Shown: positions 1 to 12,564 of the stretch, in pieces
Layout of the letters: each line of letters begins with the position of its first letter
How positions within the stretch are numbered: the stretch's first letter is position 1
From: Mycolicibacter kumamotonensis
GTDB lineage: Bacteria; Actinomycetota; Actinomycetes; Mycobacteriales; Mycobacteriaceae
Direction: 5' to 3'
DNA length: 64,000 nt
Assembly: GCF_002086285.1 (NCBI RefSeq)
Contig: NZ_MVHU01000018.1
Span: forward strand, 1-64,000
Made by a program: the position numbers and the translations under genes
The notes under the pieces: model-generated
The model's input: the letters and a program-made list of their open reading frames with translations, nothing else
Database searches by the model: none
Told to the model about the DNA's origin: nothing

Positions 1-749
1 AATCCGGGGAGTGGGAATCCGGGGGCCGGCGGCGTCCCCTCGGGAGCGGGCTCCCCCGGTGCGCCTTCGGGCAGCGGTCCGGGCTCGGCCATCGCGCTGC
101 GCTGCTGCGGCGTGAGGGCGTAGTACTGCGATTTGACCACCGAGATCTGCAGCTGCAGACGGCTCTGCTTGGCCTGCAGCTCGGCGCGCACCGCCGCGGC
201 CTGCTCGGTCGCCGTCTTGGCCTCCTCGGCCGATCTGGCCGACGCCTGCTCGGCCTGATCCGCCCGGTCGCTGGCCGCGCGGTAGCGCTCCAGCTGCACC
301 GACAGGTCGCTGGCCACCACCCGCTGCACGGCGAGCTTGTCGATCAGCTGTTGCGGGGACTCGGCGGTCAGGATAGCGTCCATGCCGCCGACCCGGCCAC
401 CCATGTAGGTGGTGGCGGCGAACCGGTTCACCGCCGACCGGTAGGTGGACAGCTGCTCCCTGGCGGCGTCGAGCGCGGCCTGGTCCTCGGCGTGCGCTCG
501 ATCCGCGGCCTGCTGTTCGGCGAGCTTCTGGTCGAGGTTGAGTTGGGCGGTGTGCATCGCCTCGGTGGTCTGCTCGGCCTGCCGGGACAGCTCGCTGAGC
601 TTGGCCAACGCGTCATCAGCCGGGTCGGCGTACACGCTGCCGACCACAGTGCCGGTCAGAGCCATCACGCCGGCCACCAGGCCGGCCGCAACGCCGAGAG
701 CAGGACGCCTAAAAGCACGCAGGTTCCACCGCATACGTTCGAGCTTCAA
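1..749 (-). CDS. ripC: NlpC/P60 peptidoglycan hydrolase RipC, N-terminal part (runs off window)
   Basis: Secreted cell-wall hydrolase that cuts peptidoglycan during division. Only the N-terminal part is here; the NlpC/P60 catalytic domain lies beyond base 1. Reading on the reverse strand gives a basic start, a hydrophobic signal segment ending VYA-DP, then a long Ala/Gln/Glu-rich coiled coil with the family-typical TYMGGR and ILTAESPQ stretches, and the beginning of a Pro/Gly-rich linker. The order matches M. tuberculosis Rv2190c. I chose TTG at 749-747 because AAGGA lies about 7 nt upstream; an ATG at 734-732 (five codons in) lacks a ribosome site and is the alternative. In the known system the coiled coil is regulated by FtsEX; that part is family knowledge. 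Confidence 0.88.
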   Translation of the reverse strand, partial: MKLERMRWNLRAFRRPALGVAAGLVAGVMALTGTVVGSVYADPADDALAKLSELSRQAEQTTEAMHTAQLNLDQKLAEQQAADRAHAEDQAALDAAREQLSTYRSAVNRFAATTYMGGRVGGMDAILTAESPQQLIDKLAVQRVVASDLSVQLERYRAASDRADQAEQASARSAEEAKTATEQAAAVRAELQAKQSRLQLQISVVKSQYYALTPQQRSAMAEPGPLPEGAPGEPAPEGTPPAPGFPLPG

Positions 750-905
750 GATTGCATCCTTTAACACTGCCAAGGGGGGACGTGGCCGTGCCGCCGAAAC
801 TACGTAAGATCTCGAACAGGTTACGAAATAGCAACGGCGTTGTCCATCGCGAGCCGCAACGTTAACAGCCGGTTTTGTGAAAACTCTAAGGCGACGCGGC
901 GCGAA

Positions 906-1172
906 TCAGGCCACTCCCGACCGCCGTCCCCGCGCGCGCTCGCCGCGGATCGGCACCAGCCGCAACCGCGGCGCCATCCCGGCCTCGGCGAGCACGTCGA
1001 GGGCCGCCCGCTCGTCCTCGAGCAGTTCGTGGGGCACCCCCAAGAGCACACTGACCACGCAGTCCCTGCAGGCAGGCCCGCGGACCGCGCAGTCGTCACA
1101 GTCGATCACCACCGGCTCCGGGGCGGCCCGGTCGGTGTCTTGGCGGTCTGAGGGGTCCGAGACCTGTCTCAT
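906..1172 (-). CDS. Small cysteine-rich conserved protein (CxxC...CRDCVV motif)
   Basis: 88-residue protein of unknown function. It carries [21 protein letters not shown] at about residues 25-45 (written here only as C-D-D-C ... C-R-D-C), four cysteines in two CxxC pairs that could hold a metal, followed by a short helical region and a basic tail (RGERARGRR). The ATG at 1172 has GGAGAGGAA six bases upstream, so the start is well supported. It reads in the same direction as ripC, with about 155 bases between them, so the two could be co-transcribed. I recognise the CRDCVV block from small actinobacterial proteins but know no function. Confidence 0.72.
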   Translation of the reverse strand: MRQVSDPSDRQDTDRAAPEPVVIDCDDCAVRGPACRDCVVSVLLGVPHELLEDERAALDVLAEAGMAPRLRLVPIRGERARGRRSGVA

Positions 1173-1245
1173 GGCGATTCCTCTCCATCGGTTGCCGCAC
1201 GCTAACCCCGGCCACCGACAGACCCGAGGTGTCGGTGCACTCGCC

Positions 1246-1251
1246 TACGGT
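1246..1251 (+). promoter_or_regulatory. -10 element TACGGT for leaderless nuclease gene
   Basis: TACGGT fits TANNNT and ends exactly 7 nt before the ATG at 1259, with no Shine-Dalgarno sequence between, as in leaderless mycobacterial transcripts. It decides the start of the DnaQ-UvrC gene over the upstream GTG at 1229. Confidence 0.55.
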
Positions 1252-3016
1252 TGCGCGCATGACCGCCGGCGCCGCAGGACAGCTGAGCCTTCTTCAGCTC
1301 GAGGCCGAGCTCGACGCCTCACCGGCCGCCCGGGCACTGCGGGATACCACGTTCGTGGTGGTCGACCTGGAGACGACCGGTGCCCGCGCCGCGCCCGGCC
1401 CGGACGGCACCGCGGACGCCATCACCGAGATCGGCGCGGTCAAGGTGCGCGGCGGCGTGGTCGAGGGCGAGTTCGCCACCTTGATCAACCCCCGGCGCGG
1501 CATTCCACCCCAGATCGTCCGGCTGACCGGTATCACCACCGCGATGGTGCACGACGCACCCACCGTCGAGGCCGTGCTGCCGGCCTTCCTGGAGTTCGCC
1601 GGATTCGACCGCGGTTCGGTGCTGGTCGCCCATAACGCCGGGTTCGACGTCGGCTTCCTGACCGCAGCCGCAAAGCGCCACGGAGCGGTCTGGCCGCGTC
1701 CGCCGGTGCTGTGCACGGTCCGGCTGGCGCGGCGGGTGCTCAGCCGTGAGGAGGCACCCAGTGTGCGGTTGGCCGAGTTGTCCCGGCTGTTCGCGGTCAC
1801 CACCACACCCACCCACCGGGCCCTCGACGACGCCCGGGCCACCGTCGACGTACTGCACGCCTTGATCGAGCGGGTCGGCAACCAGCGGGTGCATACCCTC
1901 GCCGACCTGCGCGCCTACCTCTCGCACGCGACACCGGCCCAGCGGCGCAAACGCACCCTCGCCGAAGGTCTTCCGCACCGCCCGGGCGTCTACCTGTTCC
2001 GCGGGCCATCCGAGGAGGTGCTCTACATCGGCACCGCGACCGACCTGCGCCGCCGGGTCGGCGCGTACTTCAACGGATCGGATCGCCGGCGCCGCATCGC
2101 CGAAATGGTGGCCCTGGCCACCGGGATCGACCACGTCGAATGCGCGCACCCGCTGGAGGCGGGCGTGCGCGAGCTGCGCCTGCTGGCCGCGCACGCCCCG
2201 CCGTACAACCGCCGGTCCAAGTTTCCCCGGCGGTGGTGGTGGATCACCCTGTCGCAGGAGCCCTTCCCCCGCCTGTCGGTGGTGCGCACACCCCGACACG
2301 ACCGGGTGATCGGGCCGTTCCGCTCCCGCGCCGACGCCGCCCAGACCGCGGCCCTGCTGGCGCGGTTCACCGGAATCCGAACCTGCACAACACGATTGAG
2401 CCGCACCGGCCGGCACACCTGCCCGTCGGCCGAGGTCAGTCCCTGCCCCGCCGCACCCGAGTTGACCGCCGCTCAGTACGCCGAGAACGTCCGGCGGGCG
2501 GCCGCGTTGATCGAAGGCACCGACAACAGCGCGCTGCGCGCGGCGGTGCACCAGGTGACCGCGCTGGCCGACCGCGGCCACTACGAGGGCGCCGCGCGGC
2601 TACGAGACCACACCGCCACCGCGATCGACGCGCTGTGGCGAAGCCAGCGGGCACGCGCCCTGGCCGCCCTGCCCGAACTGGTGGCGGCCGCCCCGGACGG
2701 CGCCGGCGGGTGGCACCTCGCGGTGATCCGCCACGGCCGGCTGGCCGCCGCGGGTTGCGCCCCACGCGGGGTGCCTCCGATGCCCGTCGTCGACGCGATC
2801 ACGCTGGGCGCCCAGGCGGTGGTGCCCGAGCCGGCGCCGTTGGCCGGCGCCCTGGTCGAGGAGACCGGGCTCATCGCCCGCTGGCTGGCGGCTCCCGGAG
2901 TGCGCATCGTGCGCGTCGCGCCCGCCGAGGGTGCGACCGCCGGGTGGGCGTCGCCGCTGGGCTCGGCCGGGCCGTGGACGGCGTGGGCGGCGCTGGCTCG
3001 CTCCGCGCGGCTGGCC

Positions 3017-4860
<1,844 letters not shown>

Positions 4861-4889
4861 GCAACCGCCCGATGAACAGGAGTGTCCGG

Positions 4890-5732
4890 TTGAAGACCAC
4901 GAAGAAGTGGGCCCGACCTCGCCACAACGAATCGGTCGCCCGGCGGCGGCTGCGGCGTCGGTTGTCCGGCGGGCTGCTGCTGCTGGTCGCCCTGGCCATG
5001 GCCGGCGGGCTGGCGGCACTGCTGACGCCGACCCCGCAGGTGGCGGTCGCCGACGAGTCCGCCTCGGCCCTGCTGCGCACCGGCAAGCAGCTGTTCGACA
5101 CCTCCTGTGTGAGCTGCCACGGCGCCAACCTGCAGGGCGAGCCCGGCCGCGGACCGAGCCTGATCGGTGTCGGCGAGGCCGCGGTGTACTTCCAGGTCTC
5201 CACCGGGCGGATGCCCGCGGCACGCGGTGAGGCCCAGGCGCCCCGCAAGTACCCGGTGTTCGACGACAAGCAGATCGACGCCCTCGGCGCCTACGTGCAG
5301 GCCCACGGTGGCGGCCCCACCGTGGTACGCAACGCCGACGGCAGCATCGCGCAGGCCTCGCTGCGCGGTGACGACCTGGGCCGTGGCGGTGATCTGTTCC
5401 GGCTCAACTGCGCGTCCTGCCACAACTTCACCGGGCGCGGCGGTGCGTTGTCCTCGGGCAAGTACGCCCCCGACCTGGCACCGGCCAACGAGCAGCAGAT
5501 CCTGACCGCGATGCTGTCCGGCCCGCAGAACATGCCGCGCTTCTCCGACCGGCAGATCTCCATGGAGGAGAAGAAGGACATCATCGCCTACGTCAGATCC
5601 GTTACCGAGGAACATGATCCGGGCGGTTACGGGCTTGGTGGCTTCGGCCCGGCGCCGGAGGGCATGGTGATGTGGATTATCGGGATGGTCGCTGCCATCG
5701 GCGCGGCATTGTGGATCGGGGCACGCGCATGA
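4890..5732 (+). CDS. qcrC: Cytochrome bc1 complex diheme cytochrome c subunit
   Basis: Diheme cytochrome c of the bcc complex, passing electrons straight to the aa3 oxidase. An Arg-rich N-terminus precedes an anchoring hydrophobic segment, then two heme c motifs, CVSCH and CASCH, and a C-terminal membrane anchor ([18 protein letters not shown]). TTG at 4890 was preferred over ATG 4857 because GGAG lies 7 nt upstream and the product is then 280 residues, the length of Rv2194. The stop overlaps the qcrA ATG (ATGA). Confidence 0.95.
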   Translation: MKTTKKWARPRHNESVARRRLRRRLSGGLLLLVALAMAGGLAALLTPTPQVAVADESASALLRTGKQLFDTSCVSCHGANLQGEPGRGPSLIGVGEAAVYFQVSTGRMPAARGEAQAPRKYPVFDDKQIDALGAYVQAHGGGPTVVRNADGSIAQASLRGDDLGRGGDLFRLNCASCHNFTGRGGALSSGKYAPDLAPANEQQILTAMLSGPQNMPRFSDRQISMEEKKDIIAYVRSVTEEHDPGGYGLGGFGPAPEGMVMWIIGMVAAIGAALWIGARA

Positions 5733-6901
5733 CCGATGTCAACAAGGACACAACCGTTCCCGACGAGGCCCAGCTGGCCACGATGAACAACGACGAGCTG
5801 CTCGCTCTCGGTGGCCGCCTCGACGGCGTGGAGACGATCTTCAAGGAGCCGCGCTGGCAGGTCGAAGGCACCCGGGCCGAGAAGCGGGCCGAGCGCAGTG
5901 TCGCCGGCTGGTTCCTGGCCGCCGGTGGTTTCGGGCTCGCCCTGCTGCTTGTCTTTCTGTTCTGGCCGTGGGAATACGCGCCGGTGGAATCCCCGGACGG
6001 GTTCGCCTACTCGTTGGCCACTCCCCTGTACGGACTGACCTTCGGGCTCTCGGTGCTCTTGATCGGCATCGGCGCCGTGATGTTCGTCAAGAAGTTCATC
6101 CCCGAAGAGATCACCATTCAGGAGCGTCACGACGGCAGTTCCTCTGAGCTGGACCGCAAGACGGTGGCAGCGCAGCTGACCGACGCCTTCGAGGGCTCGA
6201 CGATCGGGCGGCGCAAGCTGCTCGGCGCGTCGTTGGGCGTCGGGTTCGGCGCCTTCGGGCTGGGCACCCTGGTCGCCGGGGCCGGCGGCCTCATCAAGAA
6301 CCCGTGGAAGCCGGTGGTGGACACCGCCGAGGGCAAGAAGGCCGTGCTGTGGACCTCCGGGTGGACCCCGCGCTACCCCGGCGAGACCATCTACCTGGCT
6401 CGGGCGACCGGCCACTCCACCAACTCCCCGTTCGTCAAGATGCGTCCCGAGGACCTCGACGCCGGCGGCATGGAGACCGTCTTCCCGTGGCGCGAATCCG
6501 ACGGTGACGGCACCACCGAGGAATCCCGCGAGAAGCTCAACGAGATCATGATGGGCGTCCGCAACCCGGTGATGCTGATCCGCATCCGCCCCGACGACAT
6601 GCCCAGGGTGGTCAAACGAGCGGGCCAGGAGAGCTTCAACTTCGGCGACTTCTTCGCCTACACGAAGATCTGCTCGCACCTGGGCTGCCCGTCATCGCTG
6701 TTCGAGCAGCAGACCTACCGGATTCTGTGCCCGTGCCACCAGTCGCAGTTCGACGCACTGCACTTCGCCAAGCCGGTCTTCGGCCCGGCGGCCCGCGCAC
6801 TGGCACAGCTGCCGATCACCATTGACGCCAACGGGCATCTGGTCGCCAACGGCGACTTCGTCGAACCTGTCGGACCGGCCTTCTGGGAGCGCACCTCATG
6901 A
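5729..6901 (+). CDS. qcrA: Cytochrome bc1 complex Rieske iron-sulfur subunit
   Basis: Rieske subunit of the menaquinol-cytochrome c reductase. 390 residues: a soluble N-terminal arm, three hydrophobic segments (about residues 60-80, 100-120 and 165-190), and a C-terminal Rieske fold with both cluster-binding boxes, CSHLGC and CPCHQS. Shorter at the N-terminus than Rv2195 (429 residues). ATGA overlaps with qcrC upstream and qcrB downstream indicate translational coupling. Confidence 0.96.
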   Translation: MTDVNKDTTVPDEAQLATMNNDELLALGGRLDGVETIFKEPRWQVEGTRAEKRAERSVAGWFLAAGGFGLALLLVFLFWPWEYAPVESPDGFAYSLATPLYGLTFGLSVLLIGIGAVMFVKKFIPEEITIQERHDGSSSELDRKTVAAQLTDAFEGSTIGRRKLLGASLGVGFGAFGLGTLVAGAGGLIKNPWKPVVDTAEGKKAVLWTSGWTPRYPGETIYLARATGHSTNSPFVKMRPEDLDAGGMETVFPWRESDGDGTTEESREKLNEIMMGVRNPVMLIRIRPDDMPRVVKRAGQESFNFGDFFAYTKICSHLGCPSSLFEQQTYRILCPCHQSQFDALHFAKPVFGPAARALAQLPITIDANGHLVANGDFVEPVGPAFWERTS

Positions 6902-8523
6902 GCCCTGCAATCGGCGACCTGCTCGCCCGCCAAGCAGACGACATCGACACCCGCTACCACCCGGCGGCCGCGCTGCGCCGCCAGTTCAACAAGGTCTTCC
7001 CGACGCACTGGTCGTTCCTGCTCGGTGAGATCGCGCTGTACAGCTTCATCATCCTGCTGCTGTCCGGCGTCTACCTGACCCTGTTCTTCGACCCGTCGAT
7101 GGCCGAAGTCGTCTACCACGGCGTCTATCAGCCGCTCAACGGCGTGCAGATGTCGCGGGCCTACGAGTCCGCGCTGAACATCTCCTTCGAGGTCCGCGGC
7201 GGGCTGTTCGTCCGGCAGCTGCACCACTGGGCGGCATTGATGTTCGCCGCGTCGATCATGGTGCACCTGGCCCGCATCTTCTTCACCGGCGCGTTCCGCC
7301 GGCCGCGCGAGGCGAACTGGGTGATCGGGTCACTGCTGCTGATCCTGGCCATGTTCGAGGGCTACTTCGGCTACTCACTGCCCGACGACCTGCTCTCCGG
7401 TATCGGCCTGCGTGCCGCGCTGTCGTCGATCACGCTGGGTATGCCGGTGATCGGCACCTGGTTGCACTGGGCGCTGTTCGGCGGCGACTTCCCCGGCACC
7501 ATCTTGATCCCGCGGCTCTACGCACTGCACATCCTGTTGATCCCGGGCATCATCCTGGCCCTGATCGGCGTGCACCTGGCGCTGGTGTGGTTCCAGAAGC
7601 ACACCCAGTTCCCCGGGCCCGGGCGCACCGAGAGCAACGTCGTCGGTGTGCGCGTGCTGCCGGTTTTCGCGATCAAGTCCGGCGCGTTCTTCGCGATGAT
7701 CACCGGCATCCTCGGCCTGATGGGCGGCCTGCTGCAGATCAACGCGATCTGGAACCTGGGCCCCTACCGGCCTTCTCAGGTGTCGGCGGGCAGCCAGCCG
7801 GACTTCTACATGATGTGGACCGAGGGGCTGGCCCGCTTGTGGCCGGCGTGGGAGTTCTACTTCCTGGGCCACACCGTGCCCGGCCCGGTCGGTGTCGCGC
7901 TGATCATGGGTGCGGTCTTCATCCTGCTGATGATCTACCCGTTCCTGGAGAAGCGGTTCACCGGTGACTATGCGCACCACAACCTGTTGCAGCGCCCCCG
8001 GGATGCACCGGTCCGCACCGCGATCGGCGCCATGGCGATCAGCTTCTACATGGTGCTGACCCTGGCCGCGATGAACGACATCATCGCGTGGAAGTTCCAC
8101 ATCTCGCTGAACGCGACGACCTGGATCGGCCGCATCGGGATGGTGGTACTGCCGCCGCTGATCTTCTTCGCCACCTACCGGTGGTGCATCGGACTGCAGC
8201 GCAGTGACCGAGAGGTGCTCGAGCACGGCATCGAAACCGGCATCATCAAGCGGCTTCCGCACGGTGCCTACATCGAGCTGCACCAGCCGCTGGGACCGGT
8301 TGACGAGCACGGCCACCCGATCCCGCTGGAATACGCCGGTGCGGCGCTGCCCAAGAAGATGAACAAGCTCGGCTCGGCCGGCTCCCCCGGTCGGGGCAGC
8401 TTCCTGACCGCCGACCCGGCCTCCGAGGACGCCGCACTCAACGAGGCCGCGCATGCCAGCGAACGGCGTGCGCTGACCGCGCTGGCCGAGCGTCAGGAAA
8501 CCAACGGCGACGGCCAGCACTAG
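6898..8523 (+). CDS. qcrB: Cytochrome bc1 complex cytochrome b subunit
   Basis: Heme b membrane subunit carrying the quinol sites; the mycobacterial version is the target of Q203-type inhibitors (established knowledge). 541 residues with at least eight membrane segments. Visible are the paired heme histidines in [17 protein letters not shown] and [13 protein letters not shown] helices, the [11 protein letters not shown] loop, and the actinobacterial long hydrophilic C-terminal tail. It is the last gene of the operon and is followed within 15 bases by an intrinsic terminator. Confidence 0.96.
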   Translation: MSPAIGDLLARQADDIDTRYHPAAALRRQFNKVFPTHWSFLLGEIALYSFIILLLSGVYLTLFFDPSMAEVVYHGVYQPLNGVQMSRAYESALNISFEVRGGLFVRQLHHWAALMFAASIMVHLARIFFTGAFRRPREANWVIGSLLLILAMFEGYFGYSLPDDLLSGIGLRAALSSITLGMPVIGTWLHWALFGGDFPGTILIPRLYALHILLIPGIILALIGVHLALVWFQKHTQFPGPGRTESNVVGVRVLPVFAIKSGAFFAMITGILGLMGGLLQINAIWNLGPYRPSQVSAGSQPDFYMMWTEGLARLWPAWEFYFLGHTVPGPVGVALIMGAVFILLMIYPFLEKRFTGDYAHHNLLQRPRDAPVRTAIGAMAISFYMVLTLAAMNDIIAWKFHISLNATTWIGRIGMVVLPPLIFFATYRWCIGLQRSDREVLEHGIETGIIKRLPHGAYIELHQPLGPVDEHGHPIPLEYAGAALPKKMNKLGSAGSPGRGSFLTADPASEDAALNEAAHASERRALTALAERQETNGDGQH

Positions 8524-8537
8524 GAGGCCGCAGCCTA

Positions 8538-8580
8538 CGGGCAGCCTGCGCGCATTACTGCGCGGGCTGCCCGTTTTGTT
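8538..8580 (+). terminator. Intrinsic terminator after qcrB
   Basis: Arms 8538-8551 (CGGGCAGCCTGCGC) and 8560-8573 (GCGCGGGCTGCCCG) form a 14-bp stem with one G-T pair and an 8-nt loop, followed directly by TTTTGTT. Strong intrinsic terminator for ctaE-qcrCAB. Confidence 0.8.
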
Positions 8581-9187
8581 CTGTGCCGCACCGGAATTCG
8601 ATCCGGCGCAGGCCCCGGCCGATCCCGTCGCGCTCTTCGTCGAGTGGCTGTTGCATGCCATCGACGCCGGTGTCACCGAACCCCATGCGATGACGGTGTC
8701 CACCGTGTCCGGCTCGCGGCCGTCGGCCCGGGTACTGATCCTCAAGGGCTCGACAGCGCCGGTTGGCATTTCGCGGTCAGTTCGGTGAGCCGCAAGGGCG
8801 CCGAACTCGCGCGCAATCCGGCTGTGGCGCTGACGTTTTACTGGCCCGACGTGGGTCGCCAGGTCCGGATCGAGGGCATCGCGCTGGCCGATCCGCCCCA
8901 AGTGACCGCCGAGGACTTCCTGGCCCGGTCCCCGGGCGCCCCGCACGATGGCGCTGACCGGCCGCCAGAGCCAGCCCTACCGCGACCCCGCGGAGGTCGC
9001 CGAAGCGTTGGCCAAGGCCCGCCTGGAACTCGAGCGGTCCCCCACCCTGGTCCCCGCCGACTGGGTGTCATATGCGGTGCGGGCCGACACGGTCGAATTC
9101 TGGCAGTCGGACCCGGACCGCCGGCATCGCAGGCTGCGTTACGAACGCGACGGCGAGGCGTGGTCCGCGACTCTGCTGTGGCCGTAG
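8576..9187 (+). pseudogene. Pyridoxamine 5'-phosphate oxidase-family relic with two frameshifts
   Basis: Reads as a PNPOx/PdxH-like flavoenzyme (B6 salvage family) only when spliced over two single-base shifts. Frame one carries EPHAMTVSTVSGSRPSARVLILKG; a missing base near 8749 (AAGGGC-TCGAC where GGCCTCGAC is expected) throws it out, and the next frame continues with DSAGWHFAVSSVSRKGAEL and ALTFYWPDVGRQVRIEG. One extra C near 8940 restores the first frame for MALTGRQSQP and the usual C-terminus ending RLRYERDGEAWSATLLWP. No convincing start is visible, and the 5' end runs into the qcrB terminator stem. Either a decayed gene or two assembly errors. There is no counterpart at this site in M. 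tuberculosis as I recall. Confidence 0.75.
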
Positions 9188-9194
9188 CGGGACC

Positions 9195-9827
9195 TCAGCC
9201 GAAGCGGGACGGCAGTTCCAGCACCTCGCCCAGGCGGCGCAGGTACAGCCACGGGATCACCGGCATGGCCACGGTGATCACCCCGGCCAGCCCGTAGCAG
9301 ACCCACGAGCCGGTGTCCTTGCCGACCGCCATCAGATAGGTCGCGGCCGCGACGAAGCTCAGCGCACCACCGACGGCGCTGGCCAGTACGGTGACGCCGC
9401 GCAGCAGCACCCGGTCCACCTGGGCCTGGTTGGGTAGCACGGGGCGCTCGGTGGCCGACCGCCGACCGGGAGCGTCGAACCCGCGTTGCGGCAGCGGCGC
9501 ACCGGGCCGAGCCGGCGCGCCCGCCTGCGGGGCCAGGACGGCCGGCCGCGCGGGCGCGGCGGATTGGCGGGCACGCAGCAGAATCGGGATGGCAGCCAGG
9601 ATGACCAGTGCGGAGACGCCGATGATGATGTACAGCAGGCCGGTGTGCGAATTCTCCGCCGGCTGGTGAAAACCCCGGCCGAGGTCGACCAGCGCGACCA
9701 TCGCCGCCACACCCAGACCCAACAGTGTCAGCCAGATCGCCGCGCAGACACCGAGCAGCACCCGGTCCACCACCTCCGGGGACTGCCCGGGGTGGACGAA
9801 ACGGTCAGCGACGTTTCTGCCGGACAT
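9195..9827 (-). CDS. DUF2561 family membrane protein (Rv2197c-like)
   Basis: 210-residue integral membrane protein of unknown function. Four hydrophobic segments are visible (about residues 25-47, 65-85, 142-165 and 172-192), with an Ala/Pro-rich hydrophilic loop of about 50 residues in the middle. Its ATG shares a base with the mmpS3 stop (TGATG), so it is translationally coupled to mmpS3. The position matches Rv2197c between qcrB and mmpS3 in M. tuberculosis. No catalytic motif is apparent. Confidence 0.9.
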   Translation of the reverse strand: MSGRNVADRFVHPGQSPEVVDRVLLGVCAAIWLTLLGLGVAAMVALVDLGRGFHQPAENSHTGLLYIIIGVSALVILAAIPILLRARQSAAPARPAVLAPQAGAPARPGAPLPQRGFDAPGRRSATERPVLPNQAQVDRVLLRGVTVLASAVGGALSFVAAATYLMAVGKDTGSWVCYGLAGVITVAMPVIPWLYLRRLGEVLELPSRFG

Positions 9828-10735
9828 CAGCAGCTCGTCGCCGGTGCGTCGTTGCTGTTGGATGACAGCACTCTACCGTCACTGCTGGTGATCGAGCAGT
9901 TGAGCTTGCTCAGCCGCAGCATGCTGGACGCCTCCACCGAACCGATCTCCGACTGGGAGATCGGCGTCAATGTCAGCGACCACGGGATGTAGGCGTTGCG
10001 TTGCGTCCGGCGTTGCCCGGAGGCGTCGACGTAGGTGATGGTGATCTGATCGAACGGCGCCTTGGTGCCGGTGACCGAATACGTCACCTGCATCGGCTTG
10101 GCCTGGGTGGTCGTGGTGGGCTCCGTTGTCGCAGTGGATGGTTCGGGAGACGGCGCCTCGGCCGGCGGCGGAGGCGGAGGCGGTGATTCCTCGCTGGACG
10201 GCGGCGGAGGCGGCGGCTCCTCGGGAGACGGCGGAGGAGGCGGCGGCAGCGCGATGGTGGTCGGAGGCGGGCTGCTGGTCTTGGTGATCTCGTCCTGCAC
10301 CGGTGGCTGCGAGACGGTGGTACTCGTCGTGGCAGGTGTCGCCAGATCGTGAGTCTCGGTGCGGGCGAACAGCAGTGCCACCGAGACCACCAGGGAGATC
10401 GCCGCGATGATCACCGTGACACCGACCACCCAGGGCCAACGCGGCGTCTTGGCGTGCGGATCCGGCTCGTCGGGCGTGTCGAAGTTGTCGTAGTCGTACA
10501 GGCGGGGGTCCACCGGCACGTAGGGCCCGCTCAAGAACTGCTCGGACTCGGGGGCCGAATAGGCCTGCGAGTACGCGGTGTTGTCCGGAGTCCCGGCGGG
10601 GGTGGCCGGGGCTACCTCGTCGATCGGCGGGATATCCCGGTCACCGGCTGCACCGGGGACCGTTTCCGAGACCGGCTGACCGTTGCCGGGGTCCTCGTCT
10701 CCAGAGCCCGCCTCCGGGGGATTCGGCCCGCTCAT
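9827..10735 (-). CDS. mmpS3: MmpS3 membrane protein
   Basis: 302-residue single-pass protein of the MmpS family. An acidic, Pro-rich cytoplasmic N-terminus of about 105 residues is followed by one membrane segment ([21 protein letters not shown]), a Thr-rich stretch, an extended poly-proline region with Glu/Ser breaks, and a beta-rich MmpS C-domain ([21 protein letters not shown]). Unlike MmpS4/S5 there is no MmpL gene beside it, as for Rv2198c. The protein has been linked to cell-wall growth and division in mycobacteria (family knowledge). Its stop overlaps the next gene's start. Confidence 0.94.
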   Translation of the reverse strand: MSGPNPPEAGSGDEDPGNGQPVSETVPGAAGDRDIPPIDEVAPATPAGTPDNTAYSQAYSAPESEQFLSGPYVPVDPRLYDYDNFDTPDEPDPHAKTPRWPWVVGVTVIIAAISLVVSVALLFARTETHDLATPATTSTTVSQPPVQDEITKTSSPPPTTIALPPPPPPSPEEPPPPPPSSEESPPPPPPPAEAPSPEPSTATTEPTTTTQAKPMQVTYSVTGTKAPFDQITITYVDASGQRRTQRNAYIPWSLTLTPISQSEIGSVEASSMLRLSKLNCSITSSDGRVLSSNSNDAPATSC

Positions 10736-10868
10736 TCCCGCCTATCCTGTTCCAACCGCAGCGCTCCCGCGCGCCACACCCACCGCGGTCCGATAACTAC
10801 CGCCGTTGGTCATTGTGCACCGGCAACCCTACCCAAGCGGGCTGACACGACGGTCCCGACGGACCGGC

Positions 10869-11288
10869 TCAGTGTTTCTCGGGGCCGATGTAGTACTCGA
10901 AGACCAGCCCGGCCACGCTCGACAACACGAACGCCACCCCGGCCGCGATCAGCCACGGAAGCCACAACGCGACTCCGACGGCGGCGACCGATCCCGACAG
11001 CGCGATCAGGATCGGCCACCAGCTGTGCGGGCTGAAGAAGCCCAGTTCGCCGGCGCCGTCACTGATTTCGGCCGCCTCGTAGTCCTCGGGGCGGGTGTCC
11101 AGCCGGCGTGCCACGAACCGGAAGAAGGTGGCCACGATCAGGGCCATCACCCCGGTCAGGACCAGCGCCGTGGTGCCGGCCCACTCGACCCCACCGGTGG
11201 CGAACAGTGTCGTCAGTACGGCGTAGATCACCCCGACCACCACGAAGAAGGTGGCCACGAACTCGAACAGCCTGGATTCGATGCGCAT
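10869..11288 (-). CDS. ctaF: Cytochrome c oxidase subunit IV (actinobacterial)
   Basis: 139-residue small subunit of the aa3 oxidase with four hydrophobic segments (near residues 8-28, 38-60, 88-108 and 112-132). The RIESRLFEF start and the C-terminal [11 protein letters not shown] match actinobacterial CtaF (Rv2199c). It begins 12 bases after ctaC ends, so the two form an operon. Confidence 0.94.
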   Translation of the reverse strand: MRIESRLFEFVATFFVVVGVIYAVLTTLFATGGVEWAGTTALVLTGVMALIVATFFRFVARRLDTRPEDYEAAEISDGAGELGFFSPHSWWPILIALSGSVAAVGVALWLPWLIAAGVAFVLSSVAGLVFEYYIGPEKH

Positions 11289-11300
11289 GAGGTTGTGTCC

Positions 11301-12359
11301 CTACTTGTTGCTGGCTTGGGGGGCTAGCAGTCCGCGGCGGCTATCGAACGGGCGCGTGGTGGTGGCCAGCGGCTCCTGCTTGATCGCCTCCAGCGCCTCG
11401 GCGTTGCTCTTGCCGGCAATGCGCTGGTCGAGGTACGCCTTGAAGTCGTTGGGCGAGACCACCCGGACTTCGAAGTTCATCATGGCGTGGTAGGTGCCGC
11501 ACATCTCGGCGCAGTGCCCGACGAACGCCCCTTCCTTGGTGATCTCGGCGACCTGGAAGGTGTTCACCTGGTTGTTGCGTTCGGGCCAGGCGATGACGTC
11601 CCGCTTGAACAGGAACTCCGGCACCCAGAAGGAGTGGATGACGTCGGCGGAGTTCAACACGAACTCGATGCGCTTGCCGCTGGGCACCACCAGCACCGGG
11701 ATCTCGTCGGTGGTGCCGAGCGTCTCGATCTTGTCGAAGTTCAGGTAGGTCCGGTCGTCGGTGTTGAGTCCGCGGACCGGTCCGACCAGCTCCTCGCCGT
11801 GCTTGTCGACGCCTTCGGGCTTGGAGGCCATCGCCTCTTTGCGCTTCGGCTCGGCGCCTTCGTAGCTCAGCGTGCCGTCGTGGAAGTCGACCTTCTGGTA
11901 GCCGAACTTCCAGTTCCACTGGAATGCGGTGACGTCGACGACCACCTCGGGGTCGGGTTCGTGGTGCAGCATCTTCTCCTGCACCACCACGGTGAAGTAG
12001 AAGATCACCGCGATCGCCAGGAACGGCAGGACGGTGAGCCCGAGCTCCAGGGGCATGTTGTAGCCGAACTGACGCGGCAGCTCGGTGTCGGTCGCCTTCT
12101 TGCGGTGGAAGATCGCCGCCCAGAAGATCATTCCCCAGACGATCCCGCCGATCGCGACCGAGGCGATCACCATGCCGATCCACAGCTTGTAGTTGGCCTC
12201 GGCTTCCGGGGTGATGCCCTTGGGCCAGCCGAAGCCGACCACGTCGGTCCAGTCGTAGCTGCAGCCGCTGAGCGTCACCGTCAGCAGGCCGAGCACGCCG
12301 GCCCCCGCCAGCGGTCGAAGCAGACGGCTAAGCACAACGCCCTGCCCGCGACGTGTCAC
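11301..12359 (-). CDS. ctaC: Cytochrome c oxidase subunit II, lipoprotein
   Basis: CuA-bearing subunit II of the aa3 oxidase. A signal peptide ends in a lipobox (LSGC at about residues 30-33), two membrane helices follow, then the cupredoxin domain with FQWNWKFGY and the CuA site CAEMCGTYH plus the downstream Met (AMMNFEV). GTG at 12359 is chosen over GTG 12380 because GAGGAGG lies 7 nt before it. 352 residues, normal size. Divergent from asnB. Confidence 0.95.
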   Translation of the reverse strand: MTRRGQGVVLSRLLRPLAGAGVLGLLTVTLSGCSYDWTDVVGFGWPKGITPEAEANYKLWIGMVIASVAIGGIVWGMIFWAAIFHRKKATDTELPRQFGYNMPLELGLTVLPFLAIAVIFYFTVVVQEKMLHHEPDPEVVVDVTAFQWNWKFGYQKVDFHDGTLSYEGAEPKRKEAMASKPEGVDKHGEELVGPVRGLNTDDRTYLNFDKIETLGTTDEIPVLVVPSGKRIEFVLNSADVIHSFWVPEFLFKRDVIAWPERNNQVNTFQVAEITKEGAFVGHCAEMCGTYHAMMNFEVRVVSPNDFKAYLDQRIAGKSNAEALEAIKQEPLATTTRPFDSRRGLLAPQASNK

Positions 12360-12564
12360 GTTGGTGCCTCCTCGAGTCACAGACCGGGCCGGCGCGAACC
12401 GGCGGAGCAGTCGAATACTACGCAGCGTAGACCACCCGGATCACCCTGGTTCGCGTGACCTGCCGGTTGGCCGGTCCCGGTGCGTTGCCGCTAGTCCGGC
12501 CGTTCCGCCGCCTACCAGCCCTGCGCAGGCCCAGGCCGATGCCGGTGCGGCATACTGGGACCCG

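Noticed and set aside
64..740. Forward-strand open frames at 351-807
   Set aside because: They are shadows of the ripC coding strand; no ribosome site or family pattern.
750..905. Possible ydaO-type (c-di-AMP) riboswitch or MtrA site upstream of ripC
   Set aside because: GTTAAC and CGTAAC-like words occur, but I could not find the conserved riboswitch core or a clean tandem MtrA motif.
10150..10260. Repeated GGCGGAGGCGGC units resembling a repeat array
   Set aside because: They are the proline codons of MmpS3 read on the other strand, with no spacers as in CRISPR.
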